Shown here in pieces: positions 7,499 through 14,287 of a stretch of 17,917 nt of DNA (positions are counted from its first letter, which is position 1; each line of letters starts with the position of its first letter). The stretch comes from Sphingomonadales bacterium (GTDB lineage: Bacteria > Bacteroidota > Bacteroidia > UBA7662). The position numbers and the translations under genes were made by a program. The DNA is taken from the NCBI GenBank assembly GCA_016872225.1, contig VHAW01000020.1:1-17917 (forward strand), read 5' to 3'. Below the pieces are notes generated by a model that ran no database searches, was not told the origin of the DNA, and worked only from the letters and a program-made list of their open reading frames with translations.

Positions 7499-8529
7499 AT
7501 GAGCAGATCGCTCAAAGCCTGGCTCAAATCTGGATAGCGAAAGGTAAAACCGGCATCCATGATTTTCTGGGATGAGGCTTTGACGCCACGCAGAATAAGG
7601 TCTGCCCTTTCTCCCATAATCCATCGTAGGGGCCAGCCGGGCACGGATAGCCAAAGCGGGCGATGAACGGCAGTAGCCAAGTCCCGCATAAAATCAAGAT
7701 GCCGACGAGGCAAAGGGGCAACGGCGTTATAGACGCCGGACACCCAATGGGGTGCGAACAAGGCATGAACAATGAGGCGCACCATATCATCTTCATGAAT
7801 CCAGGACATCCATTGACGACCATCCCCAATCGATGCTCCAAGGCCAAGGCGAGTTATGGGCAAGAGGGGTCCAAGCAGACCGCCACGGTTGGAGAGCACC
7901 AGTCCAATCCGTAGGGTAGTCAGCGGAGCGATCGATTCAAGGGGCCTGGTGCTTTCTTCCCAGGCCTCGGTGAGTTCTGCTAGGAATCCTTGGCCTCGAA
8001 GTCCTGATTCAACCGCCAGATCCTCCCCGGAGGGATAAAAGCCAATTGCGGAGGCCGTCACGATGCGGAGAACCGAAGGCTGAGGTGCTTCGGTTAGGAT
8101 TTGTTTCAGGTAATGGGCGCTAATAGTACGGCTTTCAAGCAATTCCTTACGACGTAGGGGGGTCCAGGCCCGTTCTGCGATCCCTGCACCAGCCAGGTTG
8201 ACCGCATGAGTGATGCCGTCCATGGCCGCGCGATCAATCTGATTTGCTGCAGGGTTCCACGCCCAGGCAGTAATGACTCCTTGACCGCTTTCAAGTTTGT
8301 TGGTGGTTGTGGAGGGGAGGTTCTTGAGGCTTCTGCCCAGGATTCGGACCTCGCAGCCCATGGCAGCAAGTTTGATTGCAAGAGAGGTGCCAATCAAACC
8401 GCTACCACCGGTGATCAAAACTACCGGTCGGCTCCCTTCCAATCCCAAGCCTTTTTGAACCAAGGTGTCTACTTGATTCTGGCCTATAGAATGCGTTTTT
8501 TGTGATGCGGAGCATATTTTATGTTGCAT
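7492..8529 (-). CDS. TIGR01777 family epimerase-like protein (YfcH-type, extended SDR)
   Basis: This is a nucleotide-sugar-epimerase-like protein of the atypical extended short-chain dehydrogenase group (TIGR01777; E. coli YfcH). It has an NAD(P)-binding Rossmann fold with VLITGGSGLIG near the N-terminus (about residues 37-47). Other family marks are NLAGAGIAERAW, the SAIGFYPSGED segment at the SDR active-site position, LRIGLVLSNRGGLL, WMSWIHEDDM, and a C-terminal DUF1731-like part (VPGWPLRWIMGERADLIL). The substrate of this family is not established. The ATG at 8529 is chosen over a TTG two codons earlier at 8535; about 34 residues precede the Rossmann strand, which is long, so a later non-ATG start is possible. 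The gene is divergent from odhA with a short spacer carrying a palindrome, and convergent with the FAD oxidoreductase gene. Confidence 0.9.
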   Translation of the reverse strand: MQHKICSASQKTHSIGQNQVDTLVQKGLGLEGSRPVVLITGGSGLIGTSLAIKLAAMGCEVRILGRSLKNLPSTTTNKLESGQGVITAWAWNPAANQIDRAAMDGITHAVNLAGAGIAERAWTPLRRKELLESRTISAHYLKQILTEAPQPSVLRIVTASAIGFYPSGEDLAVESGLRGQGFLAELTEAWEESTRPLESIAPLTTLRIGLVLSNRGGLLGPLLPITRLGLGASIGDGRQWMSWIHEDDMVRLIVHALFAPHWVSGVYNAVAPLPRRHLDFMRDLATAVHRPLWLSVPGWPLRWIMGERADLILRGVKASSQKIMDAGFTFRYPDLSQALSDLLIR

Positions 8530-8535
8530 ATGCAA
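8524..8535. promoter_or_regulatory. 12-bp palindrome at the divergent epimerase/odhA spacer
   Basis: TTGCATATGCAA is a perfect 12-bp palindrome overlapping the ATG of the epimerase gene. It lies about 30 bases before the odhA -7 element. Its position would suit an operator affecting one or both divergent genes. No regulator is known, so the role is inference. Confidence 0.3.
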
Positions 8536-8557
8536 TATATTTATTCAATACAAAACC

Positions 8558-8565
8558 TAATTTTG
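8558..8565 (+). promoter_or_regulatory. Putative -7 element of the odhA promoter
   Basis: TAATTTTG matches the Bacteroidota -7 consensus TAnnTTTG exactly and lies 37 bases before the odhA ATG. No good -33 TTTG is found 19-21 bases upstream. On the other strand the same TA step begins TAGGTTTTG, a one-base-off -7 for the epimerase gene, so the two promoters may overlap. Confidence 0.5.
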
Positions 8566-8602
8566 CGTTGTAATTGTCCCCCTTTTCAATATCCCAAATT
8601 CC

Positions 8603-11329
8603 ATGCATCAGTTTTCGTTTTTGACCGCCTCCGATGCCGTGGCCATCGAAGCGTTGTACCGGCAATACAACAACGATCCTGCCTCGGTGGATTTGCAATG
8701 GGCAAGGTTTTTTGAGGGATTTGATTTTGCGGCATCCGGTGAGGGTCTATGGGGTCATGGAAATGCTGGGCCCGTTTCAGGCGAATCTGGCCCGATTGAT
8801 ACGAACGAAATTCAGGTGGCGCTCTTGATGGAGGCCTATCGTAACCGTGCGCATCTGGTATCGCAGACCAATCCCATCCGTCCCCGCAAAGACCGGAACC
8901 CGGGATTGAGTCCTGAGCTTTTTGGTTTAACGGATGCCGATATGGATCGTAGCTATACGATGACCGGGGAATCAACCCTGCGGGAGGTCATTTCGCGTTT
9001 GCAACGGATTTATTGCGGTAGTATCGGAATCGAAATTCAACATATCCGCGAGAAAGAAATCCGGGATTGGTGCAGAAATTATTTTGAGCAGCGACCTGAC
9101 GGTTACGGTTTCGATTTGGACAAGAAAAAGCGAATTCTTGGTAAGCTCAACGAGGCCGTGGTTTTTGAAAATTTTCTGCATAAGAAATTTGTGGGCCAAA
9201 AACGATTTTCACTGGAAGGCGGGGAGAATACCATCCCCGCACTCGATGCTATTCTCCGCCGTGGTGGTGAACTGGGGGTGGAAGCCGTCGCCATTGGCAT
9301 GGCACATCGCGGACGCCTCAACGTACTGGCCAATATTTTGGGTAAGACGTACGAGTATATTTTCAACGAATTTGAAGGCATCAAAGATCCGGATCTTAGT
9401 TTCGGGGATGGTGATGTTAAGTATCATTTGGGATTTGCATCTCAATTTTCATGGGGGAATGGTCAAGAATTACATCTTGATTTGGTGCCCAACCCATCGC
9501 ATTTAGAAGCCGTTGATCCGGTCCTTGAGGGATTTGTGCGTGCTAAGTGCGATATGTTATACAACAAAGATTATAGCAAGATTTTGCCCATCTTGATTCA
9601 CGGGGATGCGGCACTGGCGGGTCAGGGGGTCACCTCGGAGGTGGCCCAAATGTCCGGGCTCAAAGGGTATTTGACCGGTGGAACCCTTCATTTTGTGATC
9701 AATAACCAAATTGGATTCACCACTGATTTTGATGATGCCCGCACCTCGGATTATTGCACTTCGGTAGCTTTGGGTTTAGGTTGTCCAGTGCTGCACGTTA
9801 ATGGTGATGATGCTGAAGCAGTGGTCTTTGCAGCGGAAATGGCGGTGGCCTTCCGCCAGAAATTTGGTCGGGATGTCTATGTGGATATGCTTTGTTACAG
9901 AAGGCATGGCCACAACGAATCCGATGAGCCCAAATTTACCCAACCCACCCTCTATGGACTTATTGAGAATCATCCCGATCCTCGCAGAGTTTACAGCAAC
10001 AGGCTTGAGCAAAGTGGGCAGGTGACGGCAGATTTGGCCGTCGAAATGGAAGAGAAGTTCAAAGCCATGTTGCAAGACCGCCTGAACAAGGTCAAACAGA
10101 ATGAGATTCAATACACGCTTCAACCTCTTGAAAAAGAATGGCAGGTGATGCGCAAATCCACCTACGAAGATTTTAATACCTCACCGAAAACAGGCGTTCC
10201 CAAGGAAATCCTCGCCAAGGTCATGATGGCTTTGACCACTGTTCCGGATAATTTTCAGGTCTTGCGCAAAGTTGACAAGTTGATGAACGAGCGCAAAACC
10301 GCCTTCGCACAGGGGCAGATTAATTGGGCTCTTGCGGAACTTTTGGCCTATGGGTCTTTGCTGCTTGACGGTCGCAAAGTCCGAATTTCCGGGCAAGATG
10401 TCGTTCGGGGAACCTTTTCCCACCGACATGCAGCCGCCCGGGATGAGCGTAACAATATGCTCCATGTCTTTTTGAATCATATCACACCCGGTGAGCAAGG
10501 GGCATTTTCAATTTATAATTCCTTGCTTTCGGAGTATGCGGTTCTAGGCTTCGAATACGGGTATTCCATAGCCTCCCCCAATGCTTTGGTGGTATGGGAG
10601 GCGCAATTTGGTGATTTTTCAAACGGTGCTCAAACTATTATTGACCAATTCCTGAGCAGTGGAGAATCCAAATGGCGCCGAATGAGTGGCATGGTTCTTT
10701 TGTTACCTCATGGCTACGAAGGTCAAGGCCCCGAGCATTCTAGCGCCAGGCCAGAACGTTTCCTTCAGCTGGCTGCTGAAATGAACATGGTCGTGGCCAA
10801 TTGCACGAGCCCCGCGAATTTCTTTCATTTGTTGCGTCGCCAACAATCGTGGACTTTCCGCAAGCCCTTGGTAGTGATGACTCCCAAGGCTCTGCTAAGG
10901 CATCCTGCTTGCGTTTCATCGCTGGGTGAGTTGACCCAAGGCGGTTTTCAAGAAATAATCGACGACCCCATCGCTGATCCACGTAAAGTGAGGCGTGTTT
11001 TGTTTTGTACAGGTAAAATATATTATGATTTGCTGGCTTATGCTCAAGTAAATCAGCGTAAAGATGTGGCCATTGTTCGCTTTGAACAGTTGTATCCCAT
11101 GCCTGAGCCCCAATTGGACGCCCTGTACCTGCGCTATCCTAAAGCTGAATTTTATTGGATACAGGAAGAACCCAAGAACATGGGGGCATGGACTTATATG
11201 CTTCGCTTTGAACAAAATCGTTCACTAAAGTTAATTTCCCGAAAATCCAGTGCTTCCCCGGCAACGGGCTACGCTAAGGTCCACGAGCGTGAGCAGCAAG
11301 GTATTGTTCAGCAGGCTTTTAAATTTTAA
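8603..11329 (+). CDS. odhA: 2-oxoglutarate dehydrogenase E1 component
   Basis: This thiamine-diphosphate enzyme (also called sucA) decarboxylates 2-oxoglutarate and passes the succinyl group to the lipoyl arm of E2 in the TCA cycle. Its 908 residues are typical of homodimeric E1o. The N-terminal segment FLTASDAVAIEALYRQYNND resembles the E1o tail that binds E2 in other species. Family motifs include MAHRGRLNVLANILGK (from M233), the cofactor motif GDAALAGQGVTSE (D335 as Mg/ThDP ligand), YRRHGHNESDEPKFTQP, and RGTFSHRHA with H607 and H609 in the substrate pocket. No E2 domain is fused, unlike the actinobacterial OdhA. A -7 element TAATTTTG precedes the ATG. odhB follows after 84 bases, so the two are probably co-expressed. 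The E3 gene (lpd) is not in the window. Confidence 0.97.
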   Translation: MHQFSFLTASDAVAIEALYRQYNNDPASVDLQWARFFEGFDFAASGEGLWGHGNAGPVSGESGPIDTNEIQVALLMEAYRNRAHLVSQTNPIRPRKDRNPGLSPELFGLTDADMDRSYTMTGESTLREVISRLQRIYCGSIGIEIQHIREKEIRDWCRNYFEQRPDGYGFDLDKKKRILGKLNEAVVFENFLHKKFVGQKRFSLEGGENTIPALDAILRRGGELGVEAVAIGMAHRGRLNVLANILGKTYEYIFNEFEGIKDPDLSFGDGDVKYHLGFASQFSWGNGQELHLDLVPNPSHLEAVDPVLEGFVRAKCDMLYNKDYSKILPILIHGDAALAGQGVTSEVAQMSGLKGYLTGGTLHFVINNQIGFTTDFDDARTSDYCTSVALGLGCPVLHVNGDDAEAVVFAAEMAVAFRQKFGRDVYVDMLCYRRHGHNESDEPKFTQPTLYGLIENHPDPRRVYSNRLEQSGQVTADLAVEMEEKFKAMLQDRLNKVKQNEIQYTLQPLEKEWQVMRKSTYEDFNTSPKTGVPKEILAKVMMALTTVPDNFQVLRKVDKLMNERKTAFAQGQINWALAELLAYGSLLLDGRKVRISGQDVVRGTFSHRHAAARDERNNMLHVFLNHITPGEQGAFSIYNSLLSEYAVLGFEYGYSIASPNALVVWEAQFGDFSNGAQTIIDQFLSSGESKWRRMSGMVLLLPHGYEGQGPEHSSARPERFLQLAAEMNMVVANCTSPANFFHLLRRQQSWTFRKPLVVMTPKALLRHPACVSSLGELTQGGFQEIIDDPIADPRKVRRVLFCTGKIYYDLLAYAQVNQRKDVAIVRFEQLYPMPEPQLDALYLRYPKAEFYWIQEEPKNMGAWTYMLRFEQNRSLKLISRKSSASPATGYAKVHEREQQGIVQQAFKF

Positions 11330-11355
11330 TTAACGCTGACTTTTTGATTGAATTC

Positions 11356-11371
11356 ATAACATATTTGTTAT
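11356..11371. promoter_or_regulatory. AT-rich inverted repeat in the odhA-odhB spacer
   Basis: ATAACA-TATT-TGTTAT is a perfect inverted repeat with 6-base arms and a 4-base centre, in the 84-base spacer between odhA and odhB. It could be an operator or a weak RNA hairpin. The rest of the spacer is A-rich and contains no -7 element with a proper -33 partner. Confidence 0.3.
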
Positions 11372-11413
11372 CTGTTTAAGAGAAAAAAAATTGAAAGAAA
11401 AAATTAAATATTT

Positions 11414-12595
11414 ATGGCACATATTGATGTAATTATTCCTGTAGTTGGGGAATCCATTTCGGAGGTGGTGATCGGTCGATGGTTCAAGAAGGACGGTGAA
11501 ACGATTCAAATAGATGAAATGTTATGCGAATTGGAGACCGATAAGGCTACCATGGAATTGAATGCCGAACAGGCTGGTATTCTCAAAATTGTGGCGGCCG
11601 AAGGGAGCACTGTGCCGGTAGGAGCCTTGGTGGCTACCATCGAAAGTTTTAGCTCTGCATCGGCTATCGCGACGTCTGCTCCTGCCTCAGGTCCCACAGC
11701 GGTTCTTGTCCAAGGGGCTTTTCCAGCCAGTGATGCGGCTTCTGTCGCTGCCCCGGCTTCTGTCGCTGCCCCGGCTTCTGTCGCTGCCCCGGCTTCCGTT
11801 TCTGGGGCTACATCCGCTTTAGGTGGCGTTACGAAACCTGCCCCTACCTCGACTCCTACATTTTCCGACAAATCTGTTCAACTTAGTCAGCCAAGCGGAC
11901 CTCAACGCAGAGAGCGAATGAGTCAACTTCGCAAAACCATTGCAAGACGCCTTGTTGCGGTCAAAAACGAAACGGCCATGCTCACCACCTTTAACGAGGT
12001 CAATATGGGCCCTTTGATGGAAATGAGGTCACGTTACAAGGATTCTTTCAAGGAAAAATACGGGGTGGGTCTTGGATTTATGTCTTTATTTAGCAAGGCC
12101 GTATGCCTTTCTATGAAAGAATTTCCGGTCATTAACGCGTCCATCGATGGGGATGAATTGGTTTATCATGATTATATGGATCTGAGTATTGCGGTTTCCG
12201 CACCCCGAGGCTTGATGGTCCCGGTGATTCGGGGCGCTGATCGATTGGCCCTCTATGAAATTGAGAAGGAAATAGCTCGTTTAGCCGCCAAGGCCAGAGA
12301 AGGGACCCTTTCGGTGGATGAAATGGCCGGGGGAACCTTCACCATCACCAACGGGGGTGTTTTTGGGTCCATGCTCTCCACGCCCATTATCAATGCCCCT
12401 CAAAGCGCCATTCTGGGTATGCACAATATCCTTGAACGGCCCATCGCCCTTCATGGGCAGGTGGTCATCAGACCGATTATGTACCTTGCCCTTAGCTACG
12501 ATCATCGCATAATCGATGGGAAGGACTCGGTAAGCTTCTTGGTAAAGGTTAAGGAGTACCTGGAGGATCCTTACCGGATGTTGATTGAAATTTAA
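11414..12595 (+). CDS. odhB: 2-oxoglutarate dehydrogenase E2, dihydrolipoyl succinyltransferase, without visible E3-binding domain
   Basis: This E2 core subunit (also called sucB) transfers the succinyl group from its lipoyl arm to CoA. It has 393 residues. The lipoyl domain (about 1-77) carries the lipoylated K44 in LETDKATMEL. A long Ala/Ser/Pro/Val linker (about 78-160) follows, with three ASVAAP repeats at 109-126. The catalytic domain starts near RRERMSQLRKTIARRL and ends with SYDHRIIDGKDS, where H364 and D368 fit the HxxxDG motif. The peripheral subunit-binding domain, normally found here as SPAxRK...GTGxxGRI, is absent, and no frameshift explains this. Assignment to the 2-oxoglutarate rather than the pyruvate complex rests on the adjacent odhA and on the ETAMLTTFNEVNM segment, typical of succinyltransferases. 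Confidence 0.95.
   Translation: MAHIDVIIPVVGESISEVVIGRWFKKDGETIQIDEMLCELETDKATMELNAEQAGILKIVAAEGSTVPVGALVATIESFSSASAIATSAPASGPTAVLVQGAFPASDAASVAAPASVAAPASVAAPASVSGATSALGGVTKPAPTSTPTFSDKSVQLSQPSGPQRRERMSQLRKTIARRLVAVKNETAMLTTFNEVNMGPLMEMRSRYKDSFKEKYGVGLGFMSLFSKAVCLSMKEFPVINASIDGDELVYHDYMDLSIAVSAPRGLMVPVIRGADRLALYEIEKEIARLAAKAREGTLSVDEMAGGTFTITNGGVFGSMLSTPIINAPQSAILGMHNILERPIALHGQVVIRPIMYLALSYDHRIIDGKDSVSFLVKVKEYLEDPYRMLIEI
11738..11791 (+). repeat. 18-bp tandem repeat in the E2 linker
   Basis: Three perfect copies of GCTTCTGTCGCTGCCCCG run in the reading frame and encode ASVAAP three times (E2 residues 109-126). A decayed fourth copy follows (GCTTCCGTTTC). The perfect nucleotide identity suggests recent slippage. 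The repeat lengthens the flexible linker where an E3-binding domain would be expected. Confidence 0.97.
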
Positions 12596-12797
12596 AATCG
12601 AATCAAGTCGGCCGGCAAGGGGATGGGGCAGCGTTTGAAGGGTTCTTCCTTGACCGGGGGCAAATTAAATTTAACTAAATGATCCGAACCAGGGCCGTCA
12701 AATTGGTAAATTGTAGTAATTTTAAGCTGTTATTGGTTTTTCAAAGCAATTGCATTGCTATCGAATGGCCTTTTTGAGTCTTTTTTATTTCACTCCT
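12596..12797 (+). other. Intergenic region after odhB with possible long-loop hairpin
   Basis: This is the longest gene-free stretch of the window. CCGGCAAGG (12612-12620) pairs with CCTTGACCGG (12648-12657) apart from one extra base, across a loop of about 27 bases. An AT-rich part follows without a clear T-run, so a terminator is only possible. TAATTTTA at 12717-12724 is one base off a -7 element, but no -33 partner is well placed. No RNA gene is recognised. Confidence 0.35.
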
Positions 12798-14180
12798 ATG
12801 AGAAAAAGAATTCTTTTACCGATGTTAACCAAGGGAGTTTTCATCATTGGGGGGGCTACTTTGGGACTACCTGGATGGGTTTCGGCTCAATCAGGTACGG
12901 TTTCTGCCGGTAAAGACTTTAACATCGGAACGGTGCAATGGTCTTATTCGCTGGGGCAGCCTTTTCATCTCCAATTGGGAACGGGTAGCCAACCTCGGCT
13001 CAACCAAGGCATTCAGCAAACCTACCAAGATAACAAAATCATTGGTCTTCTGCGATACGATAACACCGCCTTAACTCCTTTGAACAATTGTTTGGTTCAG
13101 TTGCGAACCTTGCAATCCGCCGTGGCCGCCTCGGCTACTACCCTAGCGTCGGGAGCCTATGAGCTGAGTGCTTTTCCGGATGGTTCGTACAATATCAGCG
13201 CCAGCAGCACCAAGCCTTGGGGGGGTGTTAACGCCACCGATGCGCTGAGAGTTCGTCAGCATTTCACGGGGGCATCGTCTTTGGTCGGATTGCGTTTGGC
13301 AGCTGCCGATGTCAACGCGAGTGCTTCCATCAACGCCAATGATGCCCTGCTCATTACCCGCAGGTTTAACAACCTTACCTCATCGTTCAGTTCCGGGGAC
13401 TGGTATTTTGAAACCGTGGCGGTGACGGCCAACGGTCAGACGCAGAACATTGACTTGAAAGGGTTGGTTTACGGTGATGTCAACGGCAGCTATATTCCCA
13501 CGAGTGCAAGGCAACCTGTTCGTTTGGATTTGGCTTATGAAGCCGTTCGTTACGCTAGTGATGCCGAACAATGGCTGCCGGTCTCTGCGGATCGCGCCCT
13601 TGAAATGGGGGCTCTCTCGGTAGTTGTTCAATGCCCCGTGGGTTTGGAGGTTGTGGATGTTCGTTCGGTATTGAACCGCGAAGATTTGTTATGGAATTAC
13701 CAAAACGGGGAGTTCCGCCTCGGATGGAGCAATGTGGCTGGGAAAGTCTTAGCCCAAGGGGAGCCTCTCTTTGAATTGAAAGTCAAGGGTCATTCGCAAA
13801 GCCCATGGCGGATGAAAGACCTCAGTGAAATTGCGGATTTGAATGCCGATCCTTTCGAAATGGTGCAACTCCGGATTCCGAAGGTCCTTCCTGCAAGTCA
13901 AGGCTGGCATATAGCCCTGTACCCCAACCCTGCGAATAACGAGGCCTATCTTGATTTTGATTTGCCTGCTGGAACGGGCCTTGTTCATATGGAATTATTG
14001 GACAGCCGGGGTAGGGTGGTTTGGATAGATGAGCTTAACTCTCCTGCCGCAGGTCGCCTTCGTCACGAAATACCCATCCATATGCTGGCCGAAGGTCGCT
14101 ATCTCGCCAGAATACAGGCCCAAATCGGCAAGGATCTCGCCTTCGTTACCCAGAATTTTTCTTTGGTTATTCGTCGTTAA
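12798..14180 (+). CDS. Secreted dockerin- and cohesin-like protein with T9SS sorting domain
   Basis: This is an exported protein of 460 residues without a catalytic motif. The start is the ATG at 12798, which gives a clear signal peptide (MRKR, hydrophobic core, cleavage near WVSA-Q at residue 30); the frame opens earlier but that part is not signal-like. Residues 31-75 (GTVQWSYSLGQPF, LNQGIQQTYQ) match a common N-terminal segment of Bacteroidota exported proteins. Residues 78-135 look like a small beta domain. Residues 136-192 form a dockerin-like pair: a degenerate first half (NATDALRVRQHF) and a good second loop D171-x-N173-x-S175...N179...D182 followed by ALLITRRF. YGDVNGSY (225-232) is another calcium-type loop. 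Residues 240-335 resemble a cohesin-type beta sandwich. Residues 372-460 are a T9SS type A sorting domain (ALYPNPANNEAYLDFDLP). Surface assembly is inferred. Confidence 0.88.
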   Translation: MRKRILLPMLTKGVFIIGGATLGLPGWVSAQSGTVSAGKDFNIGTVQWSYSLGQPFHLQLGTGSQPRLNQGIQQTYQDNKIIGLLRYDNTALTPLNNCLVQLRTLQSAVAASATTLASGAYELSAFPDGSYNISASSTKPWGGVNATDALRVRQHFTGASSLVGLRLAAADVNASASINANDALLITRRFNNLTSSFSSGDWYFETVAVTANGQTQNIDLKGLVYGDVNGSYIPTSARQPVRLDLAYEAVRYASDAEQWLPVSADRALEMGALSVVVQCPVGLEVVDVRSVLNREDLLWNYQNGEFRLGWSNVAGKVLAQGEPLFELKVKGHSQSPWRMKDLSEIADLNADPFEMVQLRIPKVLPASQGWHIALYPNPANNEAYLDFDLPAGTGLVHMELLDSRGRVVWIDELNSPAAGRLRHEIPIHMLAEGRYLARIQAQIGKDLAFVTQNFSLVIRR

Positions 14181-14226
14181 CGGCAATGGATTCTTGAATT
14201 CAATTAGCGCAATTTCCTGTTATCCC

Positions 14227-14265
14227 ATTTCTCTTAAATTTCTCTCAAATTTCAGCCTAAATTTC
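14227..14265 (+). repeat. Helically phased AAATTTC repeats upstream of the cohesin gene
   Basis: Four ATTTC units start at 14227, 14238, 14249 and 14261, spaced 11, 11 and 12 bases; the last three are within AAATTT tracts. The array sits 23-60 bases before the ATG at 14288. Phased A/T tracts bend DNA, so this may be a curved promoter region. No convincing -7 element is seen next to it. Confidence 0.6.
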
Positions 14266-14287
14266 TCAGTATTTTAAATTATTTGTT

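Noticed and set aside
11506..11871. Minus-strand open frame with EAGAAT repeats
   Set aside because: It is the antisense of the 18-bp repeat and lipoyl domain of odhB.
14194..14203. Palindrome TTGAATTCAA after the dockerin gene
   Set aside because: It is a short AT-rich palindrome with no T-run or partner site, so chance is a sufficient explanation.
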